From: Variovorax sp. PMC12
Lineage (GTDB): Bacteria; Pseudomonadota; Gammaproteobacteria; Burkholderiales; Burkholderiaceae_C
Length of the DNA stretch: 64,000 nucleotides
Direction of reading: 5' to 3'
Assembly: GCF_003019815.1 (NCBI RefSeq)
Contig: NZ_CP027773.1
Location: 4,891,501 to 4,955,500 of the forward strand
Below the pieces are notes generated by a model. It searched no databases, had not been told where the DNA came from, and saw nothing but the letters and a program-made list of their open reading frames with translations. Every line of letters begins with the position of its first letter. The stretch's first letter is position 1. A program made the position numbers and the translations under genes. Shown one piece after another: positions 35,902 through 44,752 of this stretch.

Positions 35902-36486
35902 ATGCAAGAACATGCCGTGTTGCTGCGGGCCTATGCCCGGGCCCAGGAGCGCTGCTCGCGCCTGCTGGCCGAGCAGGCCGCGCTGGTCGAAAGGCTCGAG
36001 GCGCAGATCGTCCGTTTGCGCGGCGCACTGGTGGCGCGCGATTCGGCCGTTGCCATCGTGCGCGAGGAGCTGGCCGCGCGTGCCGCCGCGGGCGGGGCGC
36101 TGCCCAAGCGGCTGAATGCGCTGCTGTCGCCGGGCAGCCGGCGCCATCTGCGGCCGTCCCGGCCGCAAGCGCCCGCCGATCTGCGCGAGAAAGCCGTGCT
36201 GTGCGTCGGCCATGAAGACCAGGCGCCGTCGCTCGCACGCCAGCTGGTCGAAATCGCGGGAGGACGCTACCTGCACCACGACGGCGGTGTCGACGCGGAC
36301 GATCCCGCGCTCGAAGCCAGCCTGCGTGCCGCCGACCTGGTGATCTGCCAGACCGGCTGCGTGAGCCACGGCGCCTATTGGCGCGTGCAGGACCACTGCC
36401 GCAGGACCGGCAAGCCCTGCGTGCTGGTCGGGGAGCCGCAGCCGATGATGTTCGTGCGGCACCCGGCCGCGCCGGAAAACGCCTAG
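35902..36486 (+). CDS. DUF2325 domain protein, probably iron-regulated
   Basis: A protein of 194 residues. The N-terminal about 60 residues are helical and possibly coiled coil (RAQERCSRLLAEQAALVERLEAQI). Residues about 100-190 match DUF2325: VLCVGHEDQAPSLARQLVEIAGG, HHDGGVD, ADLVICQTGCVSHGAYWRVQDHC. This small Rossmann-like domain is of unknown function and often has conserved Cys and His, as here. Several starts are possible (ATG 35881, 35890, 35902). ATG 35902 has a GGAG site at the right distance and leaves room for the Fur-box-like element upstream. Relatives in Betaproteobacteria are often near iron-storage genes, from memory. Confidence 0.75.
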   Translation: MQEHAVLLRAYARAQERCSRLLAEQAALVERLEAQIVRLRGALVARDSAVAIVREELAARAAAGGALPKRLNALLSPGSRRHLRPSRPQAPADLREKAVLCVGHEDQAPSLARQLVEIAGGRYLHHDGGVDADDPALEASLRAADLVICQTGCVSHGAYWRVQDHCRRTGKPCVLVGEPQPMMFVRHPAAPENA

Positions 36487-38337
36487 CTAGCCGGCCAGCC
36501 AGCCCGCCGCCTTGGCGGCATCGTGCGCGAACAGGCGCCAGGTGGTCGCGTTGGCCGGCAGCGCGAGCGGCAGCCTGAGCAGCTTGCGGTCACGCGCGAC
36601 GATGGCCGTGAACTTCGTCGCATCGCCCAGGTACAGCGCGAGGTCGTCGAGCTTGGCGATGCGCCAGGCTTGCGCCGGCCGCTGCTGGCCCTTCCGGCCG
36701 ACAGCAGGCAGCTCGATGCCGATCCACTCGTCGTTCGCCGAAAAGCCGGCCTTCTCGGCCGCTCCGCCGCGCAGCACCACCTTGACCTGCACGCTGCCGT
36801 TGGTTTCGGCCACGCGCAGGCCCAGTACCTGCGCCTGCTGCGACGGGTCTTCCAGCGTGGCGACGCCGTGCGCACGCAGAAGCTGCGCAAGCGGAAGCTC
36901 CTCGGTCGAATGCACCCAGCGCGCGAGTTCCGCCGCATACGAGCGGCCGCTCACGGCCTCCAGCGCGGCCGCGAAGTCGGCTTCGCTGATCGGCCCGCCG
37001 CCGCTGTGCGTCCACAGGTGGCGCATCACGTCATCAAGGGTGCCCTTGCCTTCATGGCGCAGCGTGAGGTCGAAGCACAGCGCCACCAGCGCGCCCTTGG
37101 TGTAATAGCTCACCGTGCTGTTGGGCGTCTGCTCGTCCTGGCGGTAGTACTTGACCCAGGCGTCGAAGCTCGCGTCGGCCACCGGCTGCACCAGCCGGCC
37201 CGGCGTCTGCATGACCTGGTTGATGGTCTTGTTCAGCAGGCGCAGGTAGGCCGCGTCGTCGATGCGGCCGGCGCGGCGCAGCAGCAGGTCGTCGTAGTAG
37301 CTGGTGAAGCCCTCGAAGAACCACAGCAGCTGCGTGTAGTTTTCCTGGCTGTAGTCGTAGCGCGCGAACTCGGCGGGCCGCATGCGCTTGACGTTCCAGG
37401 TGTGGAAGTACTCGTGGCTGATGAGGCCCATCAGCGTGGTGTAGCCCTCGGGCTGCTTTTTCTTCTCGCCGCGCTGCGGCAGGTCGCGGCGGTTGCAGAT
37501 AAGCGCCGTGGAGTGGCGATGCTCGAGCCCGCCGTAGCCGTCGTCCACCGCATTGAGCATGAACACGTAGCGGTCGATCGGCAGCTTCGGGCCGCCGCGC
37601 TTGCCGGCCTTGTCGCCGTGCCAGAAGCGCATCTCTGCTTCGCAGATGGCCTTGGTGTCGGCAATGAGCCGGTCGCCGTCGAACGAGGCTGCGGCGCCCG
37701 CCACCACGAAGCGGTGCGGCACGCCGCAGGCTTCGAAATCGGCGCTCCAGAAGGCGCCCAGTTCGACCGGGCTGTCGGCCAGCTCGTCGTAGTCGGCGGC
37801 GCGGTAGCTGCCGAAGCCGTGTTTGTCGGTCTTGAGCGGAACCAGCGCGGTGGCGCAGGACCAGCGCGCGGCATCCTCAGGCAGCACGGGCGCGACGATC
37901 TCCAGCGCATGCGGCGCGTCGGTCTGGCCTTCGACCCGCAGGCATACGCTGGTGCCGTTGAAGAAGCCGCGCTCGGCGTCGAGCCAGGCGGTGCGCACCG
38001 AGTTGTCGTAGGCGCAGACCTGGTAGTTCAGCACCAGCGGCTGGCCGGGCGTGCATTCGACGAGCCAGCTGCATTTGTCGAGCTGCGTCAGCGTCGGCTT
38101 GCGGCGCCCCTGCGTGGCGCGCAGGCCCTGCAGGTTCTTGGCGAATTCGCGCACCAGGTAGCTGCCCGGAATCCACACCGGCAGCGACACGCGCTGCTGC
38201 GCGGCGGGCGCGTCGATGGTCAGCGTCACCCCGAACAGGCGCGCATGGAGATCCGCGCATTCGACGCGAAAGCGCACGCCGGCCACGGGCACGGCGGTAG
38301 CGGCGGTACTGCGCCGCGCAGGAGCCTTCGTCGCCAT
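36487..38337 (-). CDS. M61 family metallopeptidase with PDZ domain
   Basis: A 616-residue M61 (glycyl aminopeptidase-type) metallopeptidase. The N-terminal beta domain contains SLPVWIPGSYLVREFAKN; the zinc motif is HEYFH at 308-312, followed by TWNVKRMRP, and the third ligand Glu is likely in the WFFEGFTSYY block. A PDZ-like domain lies at about 480-570 (VLRGGAAEKAGFSANDEWIG). No signal peptide is visible, so it is probably cytoplasmic. ATG 38337 overlaps the dsbC stop (TGATG), indicating coupling. Confidence 0.9.
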   Translation of the reverse strand: MATKAPARRSTAATAVPVAGVRFRVECADLHARLFGVTLTIDAPAAQQRVSLPVWIPGSYLVREFAKNLQGLRATQGRRKPTLTQLDKCSWLVECTPGQPLVLNYQVCAYDNSVRTAWLDAERGFFNGTSVCLRVEGQTDAPHALEIVAPVLPEDAARWSCATALVPLKTDKHGFGSYRAADYDELADSPVELGAFWSADFEACGVPHRFVVAGAAASFDGDRLIADTKAICEAEMRFWHGDKAGKRGGPKLPIDRYVFMLNAVDDGYGGLEHRHSTALICNRRDLPQRGEKKKQPEGYTTLMGLISHEYFHTWNVKRMRPAEFARYDYSQENYTQLLWFFEGFTSYYDDLLLRRAGRIDDAAYLRLLNKTINQVMQTPGRLVQPVADASFDAWVKYYRQDEQTPNSTVSYYTKGALVALCFDLTLRHEGKGTLDDVMRHLWTHSGGGPISEADFAAALEAVSGRSYAAELARWVHSTEELPLAQLLRAHGVATLEDPSQQAQVLGLRVAETNGSVQVKVVLRGGAAEKAGFSANDEWIGIELPAVGRKGQQRPAQAWRIAKLDDLALYLGDATKFTAIVARDRKLLRLPLALPANATTWRLFAHDAAKAAGWLAG

Positions 38338-39059
38338 CAGCTCGACGAAGCGGCGAGTTGCTTCTCGACCTGCTCTGCGGGAATGGCGCCGGGCGTGCGC
38401 GTGCCGTCGCTGAAGATCAGCGTGGGCGTGCCGGTGATGTTGTACTTGCGGCCGAACTCGACGTTGCGCTGCAGCGCGGTCACGTCGCAGCTGCTGGGCG
38501 CGGTGGCGGGACGGGTGCTCGACTCCATCCAGTCGCCCCAGGCCTTGCCCTTGTCCTTGCTGCACCAGATGTCGCGCGACTTGATGTTCGAATCGGGGCC
38601 GAGCACGGGGTACAGGAACAGGTAAACGGTCACGTTGTCGACCGTCTTCATGTCCTTCTCGAAGCGCTTGCAGTAGCCGCAGTTCGGGTCTTCGAACACG
38701 GCGAGCTTGCGCTTGCCGTTGCCGCGCACGATCTTGATCGAGTCCTTCAGCGGCAGCTGGTCGAAGGCGACGGCGCTGAGCTTCTCGACCCGTTCCTCGG
38801 TCAGGTTCTTGCGCGACTTCACGTCGATCAGGTTGCCCTGGATCAGGTAGTTGCCCTGCTCGTCGGTGTAGAAGATCTGCGAGCTGTTCACGCGCACTTC
38901 GTAGAGGCCCGGAATCGGCGACTTCGACACTTCGTCGATGGCGGGGAACTGCGGAATGCGCGCCGGCAGGTTCTTGCGGATCTCGGCTTCGCCGGCTGTG
39001 GCGGCCACGACCGCGCCCAGCGTGCAGGCGGCGAGTAGGAGGTTGCGTGCGAGTGTCAT
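38337..39059 (-). CDS. dsbC: Thiol:disulfide interchange protein DsbC
   Basis: A 240-residue periplasmic disulfide isomerase. The signal peptide spans about 1-22. The N-terminal dimerisation domain is followed by a thioredoxin fold with the active site CGYC at 127-130 (FEDPNCGYCKRFEKDM) and the cis-Pro loop TGTPTLIFSDG. A second Cys pair (IWCSKD and SSCDV) matches the structural disulfide of DsbC. It shuffles wrong disulfides in exported proteins, kept reduced by DsbD. It sits between an FAD monooxygenase gene and the M61 peptidase gene, an order I recall as common in this family. Confidence 0.95.
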   Translation of the reverse strand: MTLARNLLLAACTLGAVVAATAGEAEIRKNLPARIPQFPAIDEVSKSPIPGLYEVRVNSSQIFYTDEQGNYLIQGNLIDVKSRKNLTEERVEKLSAVAFDQLPLKDSIKIVRGNGKRKLAVFEDPNCGYCKRFEKDMKTVDNVTVYLFLYPVLGPDSNIKSRDIWCSKDKGKAWGDWMESSTRPATAPSSCDVTALQRNVEFGRKYNITGTPTLIFSDGTRTPGAIPAEQVEKQLAASSS

Positions 39060-39099
39060 CGGGAGATCCGTTGGTTCGATTCGAGAAGATGGCGGGGCG

Positions 39100-40227
39100 T
39101 CAGGCCTTCAGGCCCATCGCCTGGGCCGTGATCCAGTGCTTGACGAGGCGCGTGCGGTCGAAACCGCGCATGCCCCAGTTGCGCAATGCAGGCAGCGGCC
39201 CCAGGTTGTGCGAGAAAAGTTGCTGCAGTCCGTCGGTCGCCAGGCTCATCTGCAGCACGTCGGCACGGCGGGCGCGTTCGTAGCGGCGCAGCAGGCGCGC
39301 GTCGCCCACGCTGCGCCAGTAGTCGCGGTTCTTGATCACATCGGCCAGCGCAGAGGCGTCGGCCAGGCCCAGGTTCAGGCCCTGGCCGGCGAGCGGGTGC
39401 ACCGTGTGGGCGGCGTCGCCCGCCAGCGCCCAGGAGCGGGCCGGCTGGCCGGGCATGGCGCCGGTCCAGCGATCGGCGATGGCGCGGGCCAGCGGCCAGG
39501 CACCGCGCTCGCTCGTGAGCTTGAGCGCACCGAGCGCCGCGCGGCTGGCCTCGGTGACCGCGGCATTGAATTCTTCGTCGCCTTGCGCAAGCAGGGCCGG
39601 TGCGCGCAACTGGTCGACCGACCAGACCAGCGCGACCGTCCTGCCGTGCACGCCGCCCAGAGGCAGCAGCGCGAGCACCTCGCCCTTGTCGTTGAACCAC
39701 TGGCGCGCGATGCCGTCGTGCGACTGCTCTGCCTCGAGCCGCGCCGCTATCGCATGCTGGGGATAGCGCGTGACCTCGTAGCTCACGCCGAGCGCCTCGC
39801 GCGTGGCGCTGGCCTTGCCTTCGCACACCACGGTGAGCGGTGCGGCGACCGGCTCGGCCACGACTTCGATCAGGGGCTGGAAGCGCACGGCGTCTGCCAG
39901 TTGCTGCTCGAGCGCGGGCACGTCGACGATCCAGGCCAGCGCGTCGACTTTCTGGCGCGTGGCGCTGAAATGCACCCGGCCGCCTTCGTCGCCGTGCACG
40001 AGCATTTCGCGCACCGGCGTGGCGTGCGCGGCGTCGGGCCAGGCGCGCAGCGATTCGAGCAGCGTGCGGGAGGCGGTGTTCAGCGCATAGGCGCGGACGT
40101 CCTGCTTGCCCTGCGTGGCCGGGGGCACCACCAGCGCGACGCGCACACGCTCGCGCGCGAGCAGCAGGGCCAGCGTGCGGCCGACGATGCCGGCGCCGCG
40201 AATGCAAACTTCTGGGGGGAGAGCCAT
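39100..40227 (-). CDS. UbiH-type FAD-dependent monooxygenase
   Basis: A 375-residue flavoprotein hydroxylase of the UbiH/COQ6 family. The dinucleotide motif GAGIVGRTLALLLARE is at 10-25, and the second FAD motif GDAAHTVHPLAGQGLNLGLADA in the last third is diagnostic of ubiquinone-pathway hydroxylases. Which ring position it hydroxylates (UbiH, UbiF or UbiM type) cannot be decided from sequence alone. ATG 40227 places the motif at the normal distance. It precedes dsbC by 40 bases on the same strand. Confidence 0.88.
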   Translation of the reverse strand: MALPPEVCIRGAGIVGRTLALLLARERVRVALVVPPATQGKQDVRAYALNTASRTLLESLRAWPDAAHATPVREMLVHGDEGGRVHFSATRQKVDALAWIVDVPALEQQLADAVRFQPLIEVVAEPVAAPLTVVCEGKASATREALGVSYEVTRYPQHAIAARLEAEQSHDGIARQWFNDKGEVLALLPLGGVHGRTVALVWSVDQLRAPALLAQGDEEFNAAVTEASRAALGALKLTSERGAWPLARAIADRWTGAMPGQPARSWALAGDAAHTVHPLAGQGLNLGLADASALADVIKNRDYWRSVGDARLLRRYERARRADVLQMSLATDGLQQLFSHNLGPLPALRNWGMRGFDRTRLVKHWITAQAMGLKA

Positions 40228-40252
40228 GAAACGATTGTATGGATTACGCCCG

Positions 40253-40305
40253 CCCCCTCGCGGGGGCGCTACCAGCGGCCCGGCGGAGCCGGTCCCGCAG
40301 TATCC
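40253..40305 (+). repeat. Dispersed GC-rich palindromic repeat, copy A
   Basis: An intergenic element of about 53 bases: CCCCC-TCGC-GGGGG, then GCGGCCCGGC and AGCCGGT. It matches the element at 60574 along its whole length with about ten differences. Both copies lie in short intergenic gaps and can fold into nested hairpins. This copy is less symmetrical than copy B. Confidence 0.65.
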
Positions 40306-40373
40306 CCGGAACGGCTCAGGGTACTTTCCAAAGCTGCGGGACAATTGCCGCCGATTTCCAAGGAACCCCCACC

Positions 40374-41255
40374 GTGTCCCAGCCCGCTTTCGACCTCGAA
40401 GCCACCATCGCGCGCCTGTTCATCTACCCGGTCAAGTCCTGCGGCGGGGTCGAGCTTCCCGAGGTGCTGCTGACCGAGACCGGCCTGGAATTCGACCGCG
40501 CCTGGATGGTGGTCGACGCCCAGGGCGAATTCGTCACCCAGCGGCAGCTGCCGCGCATGGCGCTGATCAAGCCGCAGATGAAGCACATGGAAGTGGTTCT
40601 GCGCGCCCCCGGCATGCTGGCGCTGCACCTGGCCTTCGACCGCGTCGAGAAACCGGTGCGCGTGCGCGTCTGGAAGGACGAAGTGGCGGCCTACGACATG
40701 GGCGACATCGCCGCGCAGTGGTTCAGCGATTTCCTGTCGGAGCCCGGCAAGCCGCAGACCCTGCGTCTCGTGCGCTTCGACCCGGAACACAAGCGCCTGT
40801 CCAGCCTGAAGTGGACCGGCGGCATCGAGGCCGAGAACCAGTTCGCCGACGGCTACCCGGTGCTGGTGGCGAGCGAAGGCTCGCTGGCCGAGCTGAACGA
40901 GCGCCTTGCCGCGCAGGGCCACGATGCCGTGGGCATCGAGCGCTTCCGGCCCAACATCGTGCTGGCGGGCATCGAGTCGCACGACGAGGACCGGGTGGAC
41001 GCGCTGCACATCGCCACCGGCGAGGGCGAAGCCGAACTCCGCCCCGTCAAGCCCTGCACGCGCTGCCCGATCCCGGACATCGACCCGGCCACCGCCGTCA
41101 GCAGCCCCGAGGTCGGCAACACCCTGCGCACCTACCGCGCCGATCCGCGCGTGGACGGCGGCATCACCTTCGGCATGAACTGCATCGTGATCCGGGGCGT
41201 GGAGCACGTGCTCAAGGTCGGCCAGCCGGTGGGCGCGAACTACAAATTCGAATGA
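40374..41255 (+). CDS. MOSC domain protein (mARC/YcbX-like molybdenum cofactor enzyme)
   Basis: A 293-residue protein with the MOSC N-terminal beta-barrel (ATIARLFIYPVKSCGGVEL) and the MOSC core. C228 in PVKPCTRCPIPDID is the Cys expected to ligate molybdenum; YcbX and mARC relatives reduce N-hydroxylated compounds. No ferredoxin domain is fused, unlike YcbX of E. coli, so electrons must come from a separate protein. The start is a GTG at 40374 with an AAGGA site about 8 bases upstream; no ATG fits. It converges on the ribose operon. Confidence 0.88.
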   Translation: MSQPAFDLEATIARLFIYPVKSCGGVELPEVLLTETGLEFDRAWMVVDAQGEFVTQRQLPRMALIKPQMKHMEVVLRAPGMLALHLAFDRVEKPVRVRVWKDEVAAYDMGDIAAQWFSDFLSEPGKPQTLRLVRFDPEHKRLSSLKWTGGIEAENQFADGYPVLVASEGSLAELNERLAAQGHDAVGIERFRPNIVLAGIESHDEDRVDALHIATGEGEAELRPVKPCTRCPIPDIDPATAVSSPEVGNTLRTYRADPRVDGGITFGMNCIVIRGVEHVLKVGQPVGANYKFE

Positions 41256-41280
41256 CCGGCGGCGCCCGGGCGGTGCCGCT

Positions 41281-41673
41281 TCAGAACTTCACGCCAGCGA
41301 TCAGGATGATGTTGGCGTAGGGCGTGCATTCGCCCGTGCGCACCATGGCCCGGGCCTTCGCGGTGCGGCGCTTGAATTCTTCATGCGCTACCGTCTGCGG
41401 CGCGATGCCCAGCGACTGCGGATACCAGCCCGGCGGATTCTTCGCGTCGTCCAGCGCTTCGTCGGCCACCACGATGCCTTCGACCTGCATCTCCGACAGC
41501 ACCGCCTGCAGCACCTCGTCGAGCCGCGGCACGCCGCGCGCCACGGCCAGGTCGATGCGGCGCGGGCCGTCGGGAATCGGCAGGCCGGCGTCGCCGAGCA
41601 CGAGCATGTCGCCGTGACCCAGCGAGGCGATCACATGGGAGAGTTCGGCGTGCAGCAGGGGAGAACGTTTCAC
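41281..41673 (-). CDS. rbsD: D-ribose pyranase RbsD
   Basis: A 130-residue enzyme that interconverts the beta-pyranose and beta-furanose forms of ribose, so that imported sugar suits ribokinase. Conserved blocks are LSHVIASLGHGDMLVLGDAGLPIP, DLAVARGVP and the C-terminal TPYANIILIAGV. The start is a GTG at 41673 that overlaps the rbsK stop (GTGA). This is the last gene of the rbs operon. Confidence 0.95.
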   Translation of the reverse strand: MKRSPLLHAELSHVIASLGHGDMLVLGDAGLPIPDGPRRIDLAVARGVPRLDEVLQAVLSEMQVEGIVVADEALDDAKNPPGWYPQSLGIAPQTVAHEEFKRRTAKARAMVRTGECTPYANIILIAGVKF

Positions 41674-42635
41674 AGCGTGATCCAGTCGGGCGGCAGCGGG
41701 CTCAGCAGAACGGCGTCGCGCTGCGGAATGGAGGGTTGGGCGCCCGGCTGCTGGATGCACAGCGCGGCGGCGCGGATGCCCAGGCGAACGGCGTCGTCGA
41801 AAGACTGGCCTTCGCCCAGCGCGACCGCGAGCGCACCCAGGAAGGTGTCGCCGGCGGCCGTGGTGTCGACCGCCTGCACCTTGGGCGCGGGATGGTGGCG
41901 CGCACCGTCGGCATCGACGGCCACCGCGCCGCGCGCGCCCAGCGTGACGACCACGCGCGCGATGCCCTTGGCGCGCAGCGCCCGGCCGGCCTGCGCCGCT
42001 TCCTGCGGGCTGTCGGCGGACTGGCCGCACAGCGCCTGCGCCTCGATCTCGTTGACCACCAGCGTGTCGATCAGCGGCCACAGGGGCTCGGCGATCGGCT
42101 GTACCGGCGAGGGGTTGAGCATCACCTTGCAGCCCGCGCCATGCGCCACGGCGATGCCGCGCGCCACCTGGTCCAGCGGCGTCTCGAACTGCGCCACCAG
42201 GAAGGCCGCGCCCTGCACCTGCTGCGCCAGCGCGGCTTCGTCGACCTCCAGGCGCGCGTTGGCGCCGGGAATCAGCACGATGCGGTTCTGGCCGCTGTCC
42301 TCCACGAGGATCAGCGCCGTGCCGGTGGGCTCGCCGGCCACGGTGCGCAGGGCGGCGGTGTCGATGCCGTCGCGCTGGAGCGCATCGCGCAGCGCCGAGC
42401 CGTGCGCGTCGTCGCCGACGCAGCCGATCATGCGCACCTGAGCGCCCTCGCGCGCGCAGCTCACGGCCTGGTTGGCGCCCTTGCCGCCGGGGATGGTGGC
42501 GATCGAATGGCCGAGCAGGGTTTCGCCCGCGGCCGGGGCGTGCGGCACGCGCAGCACCAGGTCCATGTTGAGGCTGCCGAGCACCACGATGCGCGGGGCC
42601 CGGGCTGGGCTGCTGGAGGAAGGCTTCAGGCTCAC
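41670..42635 (-). CDS. rbsK: Ribokinase RbsK
   Basis: A 321-residue PfkB-family kinase that phosphorylates D-ribose with ATP. GSLNMDLVLRVPHAP is the N-terminal signature, GGKGANQAVSCAREGA the sugar-binding motif, and DTTAAGDTFLGALAVAL carries the catalytic Asp and anion hole. The start is a GTG at 42635 overlapping the rbsR stop (GTGA), and the stop overlaps rbsD in the same way, so three genes are chained by four-base overlaps. Confidence 0.95.
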   Translation of the reverse strand: MSLKPSSSSPARAPRIVVLGSLNMDLVLRVPHAPAAGETLLGHSIATIPGGKGANQAVSCAREGAQVRMIGCVGDDAHGSALRDALQRDGIDTAALRTVAGEPTGTALILVEDSGQNRIVLIPGANARLEVDEAALAQQVQGAAFLVAQFETPLDQVARGIAVAHGAGCKVMLNPSPVQPIAEPLWPLIDTLVVNEIEAQALCGQSADSPQEAAQAGRALRAKGIARVVVTLGARGAVAVDADGARHHPAPKVQAVDTTAAGDTFLGALAVALGEGQSFDDAVRLGIRAAALCIQQPGAQPSIPQRDAVLLSPLPPDWITL

Positions 42636-43723
42636 GGGGTGCGGGACTTTCGGGTTTGCGTGGAAGGCGTTTCGGCCGGAACGGGGGCGGCGGGCTCGCG
42701 GAAACTCGCGTGCCGCGCAGTCGAGGCGCGCACGCGCAGCTCGGGCTGCAGCACCACCTTGCGCGCATCGCGGCGCTTGCCGCCGACGCGCTCGAGCAGC
42801 ATGTCGACCGCCAGCGCACCGATGCGCTCCTTGGGCTGCGCCACCGTGGTGAGCGGCGGGCTGGTGTAGGCCGAGAGTTCGATGTCGTCGAAGCCGACGA
42901 TCGAAAGATCGTCCGGCACGCGCACGCCGCTCTCGTGCGCGGCGCGCAGCGCGCCGATGGCCATCAGGTCGTTGCAGACGAACACCGCCGACGGCTTCTG
43001 TTCGGTGCGCAGGATGGCGTGCATGGCCTCGTAGCCGCCCTGGCTGGTGAAGCCGCCGCGCCAGAGCAGCGCTTGCGCATTCGCGATGTCGGGCGTTGCG
43101 CCGGTCTCTGCCAGCGCCATGCGCCAGCCCTCGATGCGCTGCTCGCTCGGCATCACGCCCACCGGCCCGCCGATGCAGGCAATGCGCTTGTGGCCCAGCG
43201 ACAGCAGATGCCGCACCGCGAGCAGGCCGCCCTGCATGTGCGCGGTCTCCACCAGGTCGCAGGCCGGGTCGGCGATCTCGCGGTCGACCAGCACCGTGGG
43301 CATGCGCAGGCCGCGCAGCTGCTTCATCAGGGATTCCTCGTCGCCCGCGCCGGTCGACACCACGATCAGCCCGTCGATGCGGCGCTCGGCCAGCACCTGC
43401 AGGTAGACGCTCTGGCGGTGGGGCTCGTCGTCGGTGTTGCACAGCACCAGCGTGTAGCCGGCGCCGAAGCAGCGGTCTTCCACGATGCGCACGATCTCGG
43501 CGAAGTAGGGGTTCGAGCTGTTGGGAATCAGCATGCCCAGCGTCGAAGTGGTGTTGCTCTTCAGGCTGCGCGCCATCGCGTTGGGCACATAGCCCAGTTC
43601 GCGGATGGCGAGCTCCACGCGCTCGCGCACCTTGGCGCTCACGTGGCGCGTGTCGTTCACCACGTGCGACACGGTGGTGACCGAAACCTCCGCCTTGAGC
43701 GCGACGTCCTTGATGGTGGCCAT
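42632..43723 (-). CDS. rbsR: LacI-family repressor of the ribose operon, RbsR
   Basis: A 363-residue LacI/GalR repressor. The N-terminal helix-turn-helix (ATIKDVALKAEVSVTTVSHVVNDTRHVS) and hinge YVPNAMARSLKS are followed by a periplasmic-binding-like effector domain (about 60-330). A C-terminal tail of about 30 residues (PAAPVPAETPSTQ ...) extends beyond the family length and looks disordered. It lies inside the operon it presumably controls. The double palindrome at 47422-47445 upstream of rbsB is its likely operator, with ribose as inducer. Confidence 0.95.
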   Translation of the reverse strand: MATIKDVALKAEVSVTTVSHVVNDTRHVSAKVRERVELAIRELGYVPNAMARSLKSNTTSTLGMLIPNSSNPYFAEIVRIVEDRCFGAGYTLVLCNTDDEPHRQSVYLQVLAERRIDGLIVVSTGAGDEESLMKQLRGLRMPTVLVDREIADPACDLVETAHMQGGLLAVRHLLSLGHKRIACIGGPVGVMPSEQRIEGWRMALAETGATPDIANAQALLWRGGFTSQGGYEAMHAILRTEQKPSAVFVCNDLMAIGALRAAHESGVRVPDDLSIVGFDDIELSAYTSPPLTTVAQPKERIGALAVDMLLERVGGKRRDARKVVLQPELRVRASTARHASFREPAAPVPAETPSTQTRKSRTP

Positions 43724-43756
43724 GGGGCTTGTCCTTTTCCTGGTTGGCGGGTGCCG

Positions 43757-44752
43757 TCAGGCCAGCCGGCGTTCGGCACGGCGCTGGCGCAACGTGTCGA
43801 TGATGACGGCCACGACGATCACCGCGCCGGTGATGATCCGCTTGCTCGGCTCGCTGGCCCCCACCTGCGCGAGGCCGGCCTCCAGCACCGCGATGATCAA
43901 TACGCCGAAGAAAGTGTTGATGACCGAGCCGCGTCCGCCCATGAGGCTGGTGCCGCCGATCACCACCGCCGCGATCACCTGCAGCTCGATGCCGACGCCG
44001 GCATTCGGGTCGGCGGCTTCGAGGCGGGCCGACTGCATCAGGCCCGCGAGCCCGGCCAGCAGCCCGGTGACCGCGAAAACGATGATGCGGATCGGGCGCG
44101 GGTCGACGCCTGCCAGGCGCATCGCTTCTTCGTTCGTGCCGATGCCCACCACGTGGCGGCCGAACACCGTGCGCGTGAGCACCAGCTGCCCGATGACGAC
44201 CAGCACCACCGCCAGCACGAAGGCGGCCGAGATGCCGCCGATCCACGGCGCGGCCAGGCCCGAGATGGCGTCGCCCACGTACTGCGTGCGCGAATCGGTC
44301 ACCAGGTAGGCACCGCCGCGCACCGCCTCGAGCATGCCCAGCGAGACGATGAAGCTCGGCAGCCGCCACGCGACCGACACCGCGCCGGTGACCGTGCCGC
44401 AGACCAGCCCGGTGGCGAGGCCGAGCGCCGCGGCCACCGGCACCGACAGCTTCCATTCGAGGATGGCCGCCGCCGTGACGGCCGCACTCAGCGCCAGCAC
44501 CGAGCCGACGGAAAGATCGATGCCCGCGATGATCAGCACGAAGGTCATGCCGACCGCCATCACGGCCAGCGCGGGAATCTCGTTGGCGATGGAGACGAAG
44601 GTCTCGCGCGTCAGGAAGTATTCGCTGAGCGAGCCGAAGAGCGCGATCATGCCCACGAGCACGACCGTCAGGCCCAGGTAGGTGCCGAGCTGGCCCTTGA
44701 GTGCGGAGGGCGAGGACGGCGGGGTGGATTTCGTGGAGGCTTCGGCGTTCAT
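43757..44752 (-). CDS. rbsC: Ribose ABC transporter permease RbsC
   Basis: A 331-residue inner-membrane permease of the BPD_transp_2 family with about ten hydrophobic helices. The conserved [22 protein letters not shown] block and the EAA-like [16 protein letters not shown] loop, which contacts the ATPase, are intact. ATG 44752 overlaps the stop of rbsA (ATGA). It forms the sugar channel with RbsA and RbsB. The gap to rbsR is 33 bases. Confidence 0.95.
   Translation of the reverse strand: MNAEASTKSTPPSSPSALKGQLGTYLGLTVVLVGMIALFGSLSEYFLTRETFVSIANEIPALAVMAVGMTFVLIIAGIDLSVGSVLALSAAVTAAAILEWKLSVPVAAALGLATGLVCGTVTGAVSVAWRLPSFIVSLGMLEAVRGGAYLVTDSRTQYVGDAISGLAAPWIGGISAAFVLAVVLVVIGQLVLTRTVFGRHVVGIGTNEEAMRLAGVDPRPIRIIVFAVTGLLAGLAGLMQSARLEAADPNAGVGIELQVIAAVVIGGTSLMGGRGSVINTFFGVLIIAVLEAGLAQVGASEPSKRIITGAVIVVAVIIDTLRQRRAERRLA

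Noticed and set aside
35866..36486. Longer DUF2325 protein starting at the TTG at 35866
   Set aside because: That start lies inside the Fur-box-like element and lacks a ribosome site, while ATG 35902 has GGAG at good spacing.
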